Shown piece after piece: positions 35,338-44,900 of a stretch of 64,000 nt of DNA. Both the position numbers and the translations under genes were made by a program. Source of the DNA: Helicobacter cetorum (GTDB lineage: Bacteria; Campylobacterota; Campylobacteria; Campylobacterales; UBA6016); the NCBI GenBank assembly GCA_022729705.1, contig DZAX01000001.1, forward strand, positions 62,001 to 126,000, read 5' to 3'. Each line of letters opens with the position of its first letter. The first letter of the stretch is position 1. The notes beneath the pieces were generated by a model, which saw nothing but the letters and a program-made list of their open reading frames with translations, had not been told where the DNA came from and ran no database searches.

Positions 35338-36297
35338 CTATAAGTAAGATTGAGTAGCCCTAATAGTCCCTTGCTTTTTATTTCCCGCCAACCTTACAGC
35401 CTCTTTTACCGCATTCTCATAACTTTTCGTACTAGCAGAGAGCGTATAGGCTATATCAAAAGCCGTCCCGTGATCTACCGAGGTTCTGATGATTGGAAGT
35501 CCGAGGCTTACGTTTATCGACTCGTCAAAGTAGAGCGCTTTTAGCGGCGCAAGCCCTTGGTCGTGATACATTGCGGCGAACACTTTGAATTTTTCTCTGT
35601 TTTTTGGCGTAAACGCTGTATCAGGCGGATATGGACCCTCAAATATATCTTTGCCTATCTTTTCGTTTGCGGCTTTGATAGCTTCTTTTATCTCTTCGTC
35701 TTCGCTTCCAAATACTCCGTCGTCGCCGGCGTGAGGATTGAAGCCTAGCACGCATACGCTCTCGTAGTCGCCCGCCGTGTGCAGCCTAATCAAAAAATCA
35801 GTTATCGGCTCTTTTTTGATTTTTTCGGCTACGTCTTTGAGCGGTATATGGTCGGTGTAGAGTGCTACAAACATCTCTTCGCAACCTAAAGCCATAATAG
35901 CTTTTGTCTCAAACATATCGTTTAGCGCATCAGTGTGACCTTTGTAACCCACCCCTGCTAGCTCCCACGCTTTTTTGTTGATTGGCAGCGTCACCACTGC
36001 GTCCGCTTTGCCGCTTTTGGCGTAACTAACTGCGAGTTTGAAAGACTTAAACGAAAGTTCGCCGCTTTCTTTGCTTACAACCCCCGGTTTTATAGCGCAA
36101 TCACTTGCAAAATCAACACACAAAAAATCAAAATCTATCTCTTCAAGCCCAAGTTCCAATCCCACCGCTTCCATAATCTTTCTAGGTGCGCAATAAATCG
36201 GCTCGCATATCTCAAATATCTGCTCATGCGCCTCAAGCGCTATTTCAGCTCCTACGCCGTTTATGTCGCCTATGCTAATCGCTATTTTTGGTTTCAA
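35338..36297 (-). CDS. pdxA: 4-hydroxythreonine-4-phosphate dehydrogenase
   Basis: 319 residues. Vitamin B6 (DXP-dependent) pathway. The metal-binding histidines are in KGHTDALND, in MYHDQGLAPLK and in RTSVDHGTAFDIAY; GINGVG-type start SIGDINGVGAEIALEA. Overlaps pdxJ by 4 bp. PdxA makes the substrate that PdxJ condenses with deoxyxylulose phosphate. Confidence 0.96.
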   Translation of the reverse strand: MKPKIAISIGDINGVGAEIALEAHEQIFEICEPIYCAPRKIMEAVGLELGLEEIDFDFLCVDFASDCAIKPGVVSKESGELSFKSFKLAVSYAKSGKADAVVTLPINKKAWELAGVGYKGHTDALNDMFETKAIMALGCEEMFVALYTDHIPLKDVAEKIKKEPITDFLIRLHTAGDYESVCVLGFNPHAGDDGVFGSEDEEIKEAIKAANEKIGKDIFEGPYPPDTAFTPKNREKFKVFAAMYHDQGLAPLKALYFDESINVSLGLPIIRTSVDHGTAFDIAYTLSASTKSYENAVKEAVRLAGNKKQGTIRATQSYL

Positions 36298-37073
36298 ATT
36301 ATCATCTTTTTCATCTCTTTTATCGCCTCAAGAAGTCCTGTAAATACGCTTCTTGCTATTATGGATTGTCCTATATTTAACTCTTCTATGGTTTTTATTT
36401 TTACTATGTCGCTTACGTTTTGATAGTTTAGTCCGTGTCCCGCCGCAGTGAAAAGCCCAAGGGCTTGAGCCACATTTGCGCATGATTCTATGCGAGTAAG
36501 CTCTTTTTTGAGTTCGCGCAAAAGCTCCTCGGGGCTTAGCTCCATCTCTTTTATCGCATGATGCGTGAGTTTTAGATTTGAGTGTAGCGACAAAAATAGA
36601 TTTGAGTATCTACCCGTGTGAAACTCCACCGCATCCGCTCCGTACTCTTTTGCAAGCGCCACATCCACTTCGTCTGGGTCGATAAAATATGACACGCTAA
36701 TATTCGCCTCATGAAGCTTTGCGGTTGCCTCCTTAAGAGCTTCCGCTCTTTTGTAGAGATCAAGTCCGCCCTCGGTCGTCACCTCTTCTCTTTTTTCAGG
36801 TACCAAAGTCGCTCTTTGAGGCGCAATGTCGCATATAATATCAATGATTGACGGCTCGGAAGAGCACTCGAGATTGACGGGAAGCCTTGACAACCTTCTG
36901 ATTAGATACGCATCGTCGTCTTGAATATGTCTTCTATCCTCTCTCAAATGTATCGTAATCTGATCCGCGCCGCCCAAAACGCACGGCAAAAGAGCGTCTA
37001 TCGGCGATGGGTCGCCGCAACGCCTCGCCTCTCTTAACACCGCTATGTGGTCGATATTTACGCCAAGTTTCAA
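36294..37073 (-). CDS. pdxJ: Pyridoxine 5'-phosphate synthase
   Basis: 259 residues, TIM barrel. LGVNIDHIAVLREARR at the N-terminus and ITIHLREDRRHIQDDD, VEFHTGRYS and AAGHGLNYQN are PdxJ signatures. First gene of a two-gene operon with pdxA. The divergent phosphatase gene starts 94 bp away. Confidence 0.96.
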   Translation of the reverse strand: MKLGVNIDHIAVLREARRCGDPSPIDALLPCVLGGADQITIHLREDRRHIQDDDAYLIRRLSRLPVNLECSSEPSIIDIICDIAPQRATLVPEKREEVTTEGGLDLYKRAEALKEATAKLHEANISVSYFIDPDEVDVALAKEYGADAVEFHTGRYSNLFLSLHSNLKLTHHAIKEMELSPEELLRELKKELTRIESCANVAQALGLFTAAGHGLNYQNVSDIVKIKTIEELNIGQSIIARSVFTGLLEAIKEMKKMII

Positions 37074-37167
37074 AAAACACCCCCAAAAACTTTTTTGGCA
37101 ATTCTAGCGCTTATGGCGTATAAACAACCTTTTGCTAAAATTCGCATTAAAAAGGTAAAGTTAAAAA

Positions 37168-38082
37168 TTGATAGCTATTGATATGGGCTCAAACACGGTT
37201 AGAGCCGCTAAGTATGATTGTAAAACAGGGAACAAAATAGCCGTCTATGAAAAAATAGTAAAAACAGCGGACAAAACGCACAGCACTGGCGTGATAAACG
37301 ACGAGGCAAAAGCGAGAGTCGTGGCGGCGCTAGAAGAGATGAGGCAAAAGCTAGGCGACGACGAGACCACTATTGCGACGGCGACGGCGGTGTATAGAAA
37401 AGCCAAAAACGCGCCTGAGTTTTTAAAAGAGCTAGACGAGAAGTTTAACATCCAAATAAATCTGATAGACGGTGAGACGGAGGCTATGCTAACAGCTTTG
37501 GCGGTTGAGAGCGCTATGTCTAAGACGGAAGATGGGATTGAGAGCTTTTTGCTTGTGGATATAGGCGGCGGCTCCACGGAGATTATCTTCAAAAAAGGCA
37601 ATAAGCTCACAATGGAGAGCTTTGATGTGGGCATAGTCGCTATGGCGCAAAAGTATAGAGGCAGAGACGCTCTTGAAAAAGGCGTAAGAAAAGAGTGCGG
37701 CGAGCTAAAAGAGTTTATCAAAGACACGATGTACGCTTTTTTGAAACCGCAAGTTTTTTGCGCGACCGCTGGTACGCCGACGACGATAGCGGCTCTGAAA
37801 ATGGGTATGGATTATGAGAGATACGACGGCGAAAAAGTCAACGGAGTCACGATAAGCGAGGGCGACGTGGACACGGTGTTTGCCAAGCTTTTGAGAACTA
37901 GCGAGAGCGAGAGAGCAAAGCTAGTCGGCGTCGGAAGAGAAGAGCTGATTATCGCCGGAATTTTGATATTTAAAGAGATTTTTGAGGCTTCCGGTTTTAG
38001 AGAGTGCATGGTATTTGACGACGGACTACGGGAGGGAATAGCCTTTTCGGTCTGCAAGAAACTAGGGATTTTCACAATATAA
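37168..38082 (+). CDS. Ppx/GppA-family exopolyphosphatase-like protein
   Basis: 304 residues, only the N-terminal actin-like ASKHA domain, shorter than full Ppx/GppA. AIDMGSNTVRAAKYD (phosphate 1 loop), TATAVYRKAKN, LVDIGGGSTEIIF (phosphate 2) and ATAGTPTTIAALK are present. The TTG start at 37168 is preferred because it precedes the essential first strand. It may hydrolyse polyphosphate or (p)ppGpp. A PPK2 kinase elsewhere in the window (56525) suggests polyphosphate is used by this organism. Confidence 0.87.
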   Translation: MIAIDMGSNTVRAAKYDCKTGNKIAVYEKIVKTADKTHSTGVINDEAKARVVAALEEMRQKLGDDETTIATATAVYRKAKNAPEFLKELDEKFNIQINLIDGETEAMLTALAVESAMSKTEDGIESFLLVDIGGGSTEIIFKKGNKLTMESFDVGIVAMAQKYRGRDALEKGVRKECGELKEFIKDTMYAFLKPQVFCATAGTPTTIAALKMGMDYERYDGEKVNGVTISEGDVDTVFAKLLRTSESERAKLVGVGREELIIAGILIFKEIFEASGFRECMVFDDGLREGIAFSVCKKLGIFTI

Positions 38083-38128
38083 GACAACACATAATAACGC
38101 TACGGAAAAAAATTTAAGGAAATTAAAG

Positions 38129-39835
38129 ATGAGCTTAAAACTAAACGGCTCGCAAATGGTTGTAGAGGCCATGAGAGCGGAGGGCGTAGATACAGTATTT
38201 GGATACCCCGGCGGCGCCGTACTCAATATCTACGACGAAATTTGCAAACAAACGCATTTCAAACATATATTAGCAAGACACGAACAGGCCGCCATACATG
38301 CGGCGGACGGCTACGCTAGGGCAACCGGCAAAGTCGGAGTTGCGTTTGTCACAAGCGGTCCGGGATTTACAAACGCTATTACGGGCATAGCCACGGCGTA
38401 TACAGACTCTATTCCAATGGTTGTCATCAGCGGACAAGTGCCAATATCGCTTATCGGTACGGACGCTTTTCAAGAGATAGACGCTGTTGGTATATCAAGA
38501 CCGTGTTCAAAACACAACTATCTTGTAAAGTCAATAGACGAGCTATCCCATATCCTGCAAGAGGCGTTTTATATAGCCAGAAGCGGCAGACCGGGACCTG
38601 TTCATGTAGATATTCCAAAAGATATTACGGCTACCGTAGGTACTTTTTGCAGAAAAGAGAACTTCTCTATGCAAACCTACAAGCCTATTTCAAAAGGTAA
38701 CCCAAAGCAGATACATAAGGCATTTGAAGCGATAAAAGAGGCGCTGAGACCGATGCTGTATATCGGCGGCGGTGTTATACTTTCAGAAGCCGTAAAAGAG
38801 ATGAGAGAGTTTGTGACTCTCACGGGTGCGCCTTGCGTTGAGACATTGATGGCTAGGGGCGTTATGAGTGCTGGTGATTCTCAACTTATTGGCATGCTTG
38901 GTATGCACGGAAGTTATGCCGCCAATATGGGGATGAGCGAGGCTGACCTTATCGTCTCTTTTGGAGCTAGATTTGACGATAGAGTCACGGGCAAACTAAG
39001 CGAATTTGCCAAAAACGCTCAAATCATACACATAGACGTTGACCCAAGCTCAATAGCAAAACTTGTAAACGTACACTTTCCGATAGTCGGAGATTTGAAA
39101 CTTGTACTTACAGAACTAAACGAGATGCTAAGACGAGACGGCTTTGACAAAGAGAAATTAAAACATTGGAGAGAGCTAATCAAGAGATTTGACGAGCTTC
39201 ACCCGCTTGATAAGACGTACAAAGAGGACGGCAAAACGCTAAAACCTCAGACGATTATCAAAAAAATGGGCGCAATGCTTCCAAAAGACACGATTGTGGC
39301 GACTGATGTTGGTCAACACCAGATGTGGGCGGCGCAGTTTTTCCCTTTTTATGAGCCTAGGCAGTTGGTAACTAGCGGCGGACTTGGCACTATGGGCTTT
39401 GGCTTTCCGGCGGCGATGGGGGCTAAGATGGCGTATCCCGATAGAGTAGTCGTTAATATCACAGGGGATGGCTCCATACAGATGAATATCCAAGAGATGA
39501 TGACCGCAACAGAACACGGGCTAAACGTCATAAACGTCATACTAAACAACAACTATCTTGGCATGGTGAGACAGTGGCAGACTTTTTTCTATGAGAAGAG
39601 ATACTCAGCCGTTGACCTCGCTATGCAACCCGATTTTGTAAAGCTTGCCGACGCTTTTGGCGCAAAAGGGTATAGAGTGGATAGCTATGAGGCGTTTGAA
39701 GAGGCTCTAAAAGAAGCGGTTACGCTCAAAGTTCCGGTTCTTATCGACGTGGTTATCGATAGATTAGAAAACGTGCTTCCGATGGTTCCGACCGGCGGCG
39801 CCCTGTACAATATGATGTTGGAGCTAAAGGAGTAA
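38129..39835 (+). CDS. ilvB: Acetolactate synthase large subunit
   Basis: 568 residues, ThDP enzyme of branched-chain amino acid synthesis. FGYPGGAVLNIYDE, the catalytic-glutamate region ARHEQAAIHAADGYAR, and the ThDP/Mg motif GDGSIQMNIQEMMTATEHGLNVINVILNN (split by normal family spacing). AAGGA precedes the ATG. The regulatory subunit gene follows after 4 bp. The leader is under 50 bp, leaving no room for a long attenuator. Confidence 0.97.
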   Translation: MSLKLNGSQMVVEAMRAEGVDTVFGYPGGAVLNIYDEICKQTHFKHILARHEQAAIHAADGYARATGKVGVAFVTSGPGFTNAITGIATAYTDSIPMVVISGQVPISLIGTDAFQEIDAVGISRPCSKHNYLVKSIDELSHILQEAFYIARSGRPGPVHVDIPKDITATVGTFCRKENFSMQTYKPISKGNPKQIHKAFEAIKEALRPMLYIGGGVILSEAVKEMREFVTLTGAPCVETLMARGVMSAGDSQLIGMLGMHGSYAANMGMSEADLIVSFGARFDDRVTGKLSEFAKNAQIIHIDVDPSSIAKLVNVHFPIVGDLKLVLTELNEMLRRDGFDKEKLKHWRELIKRFDELHPLDKTYKEDGKTLKPQTIIKKMGAMLPKDTIVATDVGQHQMWAAQFFPFYEPRQLVTSGGLGTMGFGFPAAMGAKMAYPDRVVVNITGDGSIQMNIQEMMTATEHGLNVINVILNNNYLGMVRQWQTFFYEKRYSAVDLAMQPDFVKLADAFGAKGYRVDSYEAFEEALKEAVTLKVPVLIDVVIDRLENVLPMVPTGGALYNMMLELKE

Positions 39836-39839
39836 GACA

Positions 39840-40307
39840 ATGATAGAGAGACGAATAATATCTGTTGAAGTAGTCAACGAACACGGCGTACTCGCCCGTA
39901 TAGCCGGGCTTTTTGCCGGACGTGGATATAATATAGAGACGCTCACAGTAGCGCCGATGCCGGGAAGTAACCTATCAAGAGTGACGATAGAGACAAGCGG
40001 CAACAAAAGAGTGTTGGAGCAGATAGTAAAACAGCTTCACAAGCTAATCTCTACATACAAAGTCATAGAGCATGAAGAGATGGTGGAAAAAGAGATGGTG
40101 TTGGTCAAAATCCCCTCCTCTGGTTCACTCTCCGACATAGAAGCTTTATCATCGGCGTATAACGGTAAAATCGTAGACGCTACGGATGATTGCGTAATCG
40201 TCATGGCGGCGGATGAGCCAAAGAGAATTGAGGGGTTTTTGAAATCAGTCAAGAAGTTTTCGCCAAAAGAGATAGTAAGAGGCGGGATAGTCGCTATAGA
40301 GAAATAA
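39840..40307 (+). CDS. ilvH: Acetolactate synthase small regulatory subunit
   Basis: 155 residues. N-terminal ACT domain with VVNEHGVLARIAGLFAGRGYNIETL, the valine-binding fold of IlvH, and the C-terminal domain ending EIVRGGIVAIEK. GGAG in the end of ilvB serves as its ribosome site. Confidence 0.96.
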   Translation: MIERRIISVEVVNEHGVLARIAGLFAGRGYNIETLTVAPMPGSNLSRVTIETSGNKRVLEQIVKQLHKLISTYKVIEHEEMVEKEMVLVKIPSSGSLSDIEALSSAYNGKIVDATDDCVIVMAADEPKRIEGFLKSVKKFSPKEIVRGGIVAIEK

Positions 40308-40380
40308 GAGCGGCAAGCCGCGAGAGCCGTCTGCTGAAGACCTCGTTTTGGGCTTTGCCTAAAACGTGAGAATTAATTAG
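40308..40380. repeat. GC-rich hairpins after ilvH
   Basis: GCGGC/GCCGC with an AA loop at 40310-40321, and CGTTTTGGGC (40344-40353) against GCCTAAAACG (40357-40366) with a TTT loop and one wobble pair. GGGCTTTGCC here is the reverse complement of GGCAAAGCCC in the repeat near 62.94 kb. There is no T-run, so these are not plain terminators. Confidence 0.6.
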
Positions 40381-40406
40381 GTAAAAAGTAACTAAAGGTA
40401 TTTCTA

Positions 40407-41222
40407 ATGTGGATTAAAAAGTTTATTTTACCATTGAGTCTAGCCTCCGCGCTTTTGCTTACCGGATGTACGCCGACTACAAAAAGCGGTGCCCTCGGCA
40501 CACAAAGAAGCCAGTTTATGCTTATTTCAAGCGAACAAGCTTTTGGTAACGGAAATACATATTATTTTGACGAAGTCAAAAATGCGGATAAAAACAGTAC
40601 TCTAAATCCCAATAAGGCGCAAACACAGAGGCTAAGAACTATAGCCTCAAAGCTAATACCACAAACAAAAGTGTTTAGAGACGACGCACCCTCTTGGAAG
40701 TGGGAGGTAAACGTCATGAAGTCCAAAGATATAAACGCTTATTGCGCCGGACAAGGCAAGATAATGTTTTATACGGGGATTTTGGAGAAAGTGACTATCA
40801 CAGATGATGAAATAGCCGCCGTCATGGGGCATGAGATAGCGCACGCGCTAAGAGAGCACTCCAGAGAGCGAATGAGCCAAGCCTACGCCCAAAATCTAGG
40901 ACTCTCTCTGGCGGGAGCCCTCACAAAAAGCGACGGACTCACTATGCAAGTAGCGTCAAAGCTAGCTGAACTGGCTATTACGCTTCCATACAGCAGAGAA
41001 CACGAGAGAGAAGCGGACAAGATGGGACTTGAACTAATGGCGAGAGCTGGATACGACCCAAATGCTGCGATAAAACTATGGGAGAAAATGGCAAAACTTG
41101 AATCCGCAAAAACGCCGGAATTTCTCTCAACCCACCCGTCAAACCAGACAAGAATCAACGACATGAAAGGCTACCTAAACGTAGCAAATACACTTTACAA
41201 AGAAGCAAAAGGCATAAAATGA
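40407..41222 (+). CDS. M48-family metalloprotease, lipoprotein (LoiP/BepA-like)
   Basis: 271 residues with a lipoprotein signal (LLLTGC lipobox near residue 21), so membrane-anchored in the periplasm. The zinc site HEIAH is at about residue 147-151, with the third ligand in REHEREADKMGLELM. Family members degrade misfolded outer-membrane proteins. It overlaps lpxD by 4 bp, linking it to envelope biogenesis. Confidence 0.92.
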   Translation: MWIKKFILPLSLASALLLTGCTPTTKSGALGTQRSQFMLISSEQAFGNGNTYYFDEVKNADKNSTLNPNKAQTQRLRTIASKLIPQTKVFRDDAPSWKWEVNVMKSKDINAYCAGQGKIMFYTGILEKVTITDDEIAAVMGHEIAHALREHSRERMSQAYAQNLGLSLAGALTKSDGLTMQVASKLAELAITLPYSREHEREADKMGLELMARAGYDPNAAIKLWEKMAKLESAKTPEFLSTHPSNQTRINDMKGYLNVANTLYKEAKGIK

Positions 41223-42154
41223 GACTCTCAACAATAGCGGCATATATCGGACTAGAGTGTGAAGAAGACGCTGAAATTACGGGTATAAACACCCTAAAAG
41301 ACGCTTGCTATTATGAAATTAGCTTTTTGGATAACCCAAAATACCTAAAAGACCTCAAAGAGACAAAAGCCGCCGCCGTCCTCATATCGCCTGAGAATGC
41401 GGCGCACGCACCGGACGAACTAGCGACTCTTGTCACAAACGAGCCGTATCTAAACGTCGCGATACTCTCAAAGCTATTTGCAAAAGCGCCATTTGAAATC
41501 AAAACCTCTGATTTTATCGACGAAGACGCTACGGTAATGCCAAACGCATATATCGGAAACGGCGCAAAAATACATAGAGGCGCCGTAATTATGAGCGGGG
41601 CTTACATAGGTGACAACGTCGTTATCGGCGAAAACACGATAGTCTATCCGAACGCCACAATATACAGAGATTGCGTAATCGGCAAAAACTGCATTCTGCA
41701 CGCCGGATGCGTCATAGGTGCCGATGGATTTGGATTTGCCCATACAAAGACGGGCGAACACGTCAAATTTTACCAAAATGGCATCGTAGAGATAGAAGAC
41801 GACGTAGAGATAGGAGCAAACAGCACAATCGATAGAGCCGTCTTTGGGGCGACAAAAATCAAAAAAGGCGTCAAAATCGACAACCTAGTACAGATAGGTC
41901 ACAACTGCGAAATAGGCGAATACTCAATACTAGTAAGCCAATCAGGAATCGCCGGCTCCACAAAGCTAGGTCGAAACGTAGTAATGGGCGGACAAAGCGC
42001 CGCCGCCGGACACCTAAGCATCGGAGCATTCGCCACAATAGCCGCAAGAGGCGGGGTGAGTAAGTCGATCGAGGGCAATAAAACATACGGCGGTTTTCCG
42101 CTGATGGAACAAAGAGAGTGGTTGAAGTTGCAGGCTAGAATATCTAAGCTGTAG
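41219..42154 (+). CDS. lpxD: UDP-3-O-(3-hydroxyacyl)glucosamine N-acyltransferase
   Basis: 311 residues; lipid A synthesis. The N-terminal uridine-binding domain is followed by left-handed beta-helix hexapeptide repeats (from about 100 to 290), including GADGFGFAHTKTGEHVKF with the probable catalytic histidine and QIGHNCEIGEYSILVSQSGI. ATG overlaps the M48 stop (ATGA). Confidence 0.95.
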   Translation: MRLSTIAAYIGLECEEDAEITGINTLKDACYYEISFLDNPKYLKDLKETKAAAVLISPENAAHAPDELATLVTNEPYLNVAILSKLFAKAPFEIKTSDFIDEDATVMPNAYIGNGAKIHRGAVIMSGAYIGDNVVIGENTIVYPNATIYRDCVIGKNCILHAGCVIGADGFGFAHTKTGEHVKFYQNGIVEIEDDVEIGANSTIDRAVFGATKIKKGVKIDNLVQIGHNCEIGEYSILVSQSGIAGSTKLGRNVVMGGQSAAAGHLSIGAFATIAARGGVSKSIEGNKTYGGFPLMEQREWLKLQARISKL

Positions 42155-42195
42155 TGTTTGGTAGTATAATCCCCCAAGAAAAACAAACAATTTTT

Positions 42196-42560
42196 TGTTT
42201 AATCCCCTAAACTTCAGGTACGGATTATCTTTAAAAAGTTCAGGGCTGGAGTCAAACTTTTCTAGCAATACAGTATAAGGAGTCTTAAACTTTCAATTTG
42301 TTGTTCTGTGTCGCTTAGTGATGATTTAATCTTTTTAGCGCCACTCTTTTTATCTTCTGTGCTTGTATCTCTTTTCCATCTATGAACTGTTTTTGGATTA
42401 AGATTATATTTGATTGCTAACTTTGCGATACTCTCACAAGAGTCTTGAATTTCTTTTCTGATTCTTGGCGTGGTTTTGGCGTTAGCGTGCAATAAATTTC
42501 CCATAAATTAGCTTCCATATGGTGTTTGTGTATTATGCCTGAAGAATGGGGGGCTAAACA
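42196..42560 (-). mobile_element. Internally deleted IS481-type element, MITE-like
   Basis: Bounded by 23-bp imperfect inverted repeats at 42196-42218 and 42538-42560 (18 of 23 positions match; both start TGTTTA and end CTTCAGG going inward). It holds the transposase N-terminus (42262-42504) and a C-terminal fragment in another frame (about 42170-42268, SSPELFKDNPYLKFRGLN). The catalytic core is deleted. No target-site duplication is obvious. Confidence 0.75.
42262..42504 (-). pseudogene. IS481-like transposase N-terminal fragment
   Basis: 80 codons with a helix-turn-helix (SIAKLAIKYNLNPKTVHRWKR) and the linker SGAKKIKSSLSDTEQQI typical of IS481-type transposases. It then runs off into a short unrelated tail. 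The DDE catalytic domain is missing, so it cannot transpose on its own. Confidence 0.8.
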
Positions 42561-42606
42561 GTTAGAAGTTATTTTCACAAGCGGATTTAGCTACCTGTTT
42601 GATACA

Positions 42607-43515
42607 TCAAAAGAAATCACAATTATAGTCCGTGAAAAAAGTTAAACTTAGTAAAATAAAGCAGATAAAAATATAAATTTTTAATCCAACCAGCAAGGTC
42701 GCCGTTACCTGCTCTTTTTTTATTTCGCTATCCCCATTCCCAAAATACGGCTTTTGTTTTATCTTGCCGTGATAACTAGTCGCCCCGCCAAGTCTCACTC
42801 CTATCGCCCCCGCCATTGCGGCTATCGGGTATCCGGCGTTTGGGCTTTCGTGTCCTCCGCCGTCTTTTGTCGCCGATTTTAGAGAGTTAGTGCTTAGCGA
42901 TACGGCGGCTATCAAAAGTGCGGTTATGCGTGAGGGGATAAAGTTTGCTGCGTCGTCTAGTCTTGCTGATATTTTACCAAATCTCTCATATTTGGGCGTG
43001 CGGTAGCCGACCATCGAATCAAGTGTGTTTATCGCTTTGTACGCCGCGATACCTGGGAGTCCGAAGAGGCAGAGATAAAAAAGCGGGGCTATTACTCCGT
43101 CGCTTAGGTTTTCGGCGTAGGTCTCTATTAGGGCTTTGTTTGCGTCGCTTTCGCTTAGATTTGCTGTGTCGCGACTTACTAGCATTGAGAGGGCGGCTCT
43201 TTTGTCTTTTGCGTATAACGCCGATTTGACGCTACTATAAAGCATATTGCCGGCGATGAGAGTAGAGGCGGCGGTGGCGGTCAAAACAAACGCCGCATAA
43301 TAAGGCAAAAAGCCAACGGCGTACAAAAAAAGATACGAAACACCGACGGAGAGGAAAATAAGCGTCACAGCGAGAACGCCGCCTACAAAGACGCTATCTC
43401 GCCAAAATCGCCTCTCAAACCACAAGATAAAATCCCCCATAAAAACAACAGGGTGACGAACGGCAAACTCGCCAAAAATCATGTCAATAAGATACGCCGC
43501 CAAAGCTACTAACAA
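42607..43515 (-). CDS. cbiB: Adenosylcobinamide-phosphate synthase
   Basis: 302 residues, membrane protein that joins adenosylcobyric acid to aminopropanol phosphate (or ethanolamine phosphate). Signatures are DMIFGEFAVRHPVVFMG, LSESDANKALIETYAENLSDGVIAPLFY and DGGGHESPNAGYPIAAMAGAIGVRLGG. Overlaps the cobQ end by 7 bp. The substrate aminopropanol phosphate would come from the CobD-like enzyme at 50367. Confidence 0.94.
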   Translation of the reverse strand: MLVALAAYLIDMIFGEFAVRHPVVFMGDFILWFERRFWRDSVFVGGVLAVTLIFLSVGVSYLFLYAVGFLPYYAAFVLTATAASTLIAGNMLYSSVKSALYAKDKRAALSMLVSRDTANLSESDANKALIETYAENLSDGVIAPLFYLCLFGLPGIAAYKAINTLDSMVGYRTPKYERFGKISARLDDAANFIPSRITALLIAAVSLSTNSLKSATKDGGGHESPNAGYPIAAMAGAIGVRLGGATSYHGKIKQKPYFGNGDSEIKKEQVTATLLVGLKIYIFICFILLSLTFFTDYNCDFF

Positions 43516-44900
43516 TTAAGAGTCTCTATAATTTTTTGCACATCAATGCTTTTTCTTACGACATTTACAAACTTTTGAAGCTCAGAGTTTTTGTGCGCTT
43601 CGTACTCATACCCCTGATATGAAGCCCAAAAGCGACGCAAAAACTTTGTCCGAAAGTTGTCGTTTTCAAAAAGAGCGTGCAGATGGGTTCCTAAAAAATT
43701 TGGCGACTCAAAGCCAAGCGGATATTTTGCCGATACGCCGCAATGAATCTCGTATCCGCTAAGGGTTTCGCCAAAAAGCTCATAGCTCCCTTTTGCAAGC
43801 TTTTTCTCTTTTTCAAACACAATCTCTGCGTCCACAAACCCAAAACCCTCTTCAAAAGCCCCTGCTTCATTCTCCATGCCATGCGGGTCTGATAGACGCA
43901 AAAAAGCCATTTGATACCCGCCGCAAAGTCCGACGACAAAAGCGCCGCTACGCTTTATGCATTCAAATATTCCGCACTCTTTCATCCACCTCAAATCCCC
44001 TATCGTGCACTTGCTACCCGGTAGTATCACCGCATGAAATCCCGACAAATCTCGCGCCTCACGCACAAACTCCACAGACACGGCGGGGTCGGCGATAAGC
44101 GGCTCTATATCTGTAAAATTGCTGATGTGCGGATACCAGATTACCGCTATTTTGACGGCGCCGTTTTGGTTTGGGGCGTAGTTTTGAAGCGACAATGCAT
44201 CTTCGTAGCCGATGTGTTGCGAGATATATGGCGTAATTCCAAGCACAGGCAAGCCAAAACGTTTCTCAATAATCTCTATCCCCTCGTCAAACAGCGATAT
44301 ATCGCCGCGAAACTTGTTGATAATCACGCCTATGACGTTTTTTTGCAAAGCCTGCGGTAGCAGCGAATAAGTGCCGTAAATAGAAGCAAACACGCCGCCC
44401 CTCTCGATGTCGGCGACAAGAATGATTTTTGTCTCAAATTCAGAGGCGACAAAGATATTTGAGAGGTCTTTTGTCATTAGATTGAGCTCCACGGGAGAGC
44501 CGGCGCCCTCGCACACCACCACATCAAAACGCTCAGCAAGATAAGCAAAAGCGTCGCGCACTACAGGCTTTAACGTCTCAATATCGCGAAAATAAGCCCT
44601 AGCGTCCTGCGTCTTTAGCGCTTTGCCGTTGACGATTACCTGACTTTGCGCCTCTTTTTGCGGTTTTAGCAGTATTGGGTTGAAATGATAGCTTGTAGCA
44701 AGTCCAAGCATCACAGCTTGCGTATATTGCGCCACGCCTATCTCTCCGCCGTCGTCGCATACGCAAGCGTTGTTTGACATATTTTGCGCTTTAAATGGCG
44801 CTACGCTGTACCCCTCTTCTTGTAGTATTTTGCAAAGAGCAAGAGAGATGGAGCTTTTGCCCGCGTCGCTTGAGGTGCCGAAAACGCTTAGATGTCGCAC
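43509..44900 (-). CDS. cobQ: Adenosylcobyric acid synthase (glutamine amidotransferase)
   Basis: 463 residues. N-terminal ATPase domain SVFGTSSDAGKSSISLALCKIL and FKAQNMSNNACV. The C-terminal class I amidotransferase-like domain has the catalytic cysteine in VVGLCGGYQM and ends with GTHLHALFEN. It amidates four side chains of adenosylcobyrinic diamide. The GTG start overlaps the stop of the restriction gene upstream (TAGTG). Confidence 0.94.
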   Translation of the reverse strand: MRHLSVFGTSSDAGKSSISLALCKILQEEGYSVAPFKAQNMSNNACVCDDGGEIGVAQYTQAVMLGLATSYHFNPILLKPQKEAQSQVIVNGKALKTQDARAYFRDIETLKPVVRDAFAYLAERFDVVVCEGAGSPVELNLMTKDLSNIFVASEFETKIILVADIERGGVFASIYGTYSLLPQALQKNVIGVIINKFRGDISLFDEGIEIIEKRFGLPVLGITPYISQHIGYEDALSLQNYAPNQNGAVKIAVIWYPHISNFTDIEPLIADPAVSVEFVREARDLSGFHAVILPGSKCTIGDLRWMKECGIFECIKRSGAFVVGLCGGYQMAFLRLSDPHGMENEAGAFEEGFGFVDAEIVFEKEKKLAKGSYELFGETLSGYEIHCGVSAKYPLGFESPNFLGTHLHALFENDNFRTKFLRRFWASYQGYEYEAHKNSELQKFVNVVRKSIDVQKIIETLNC

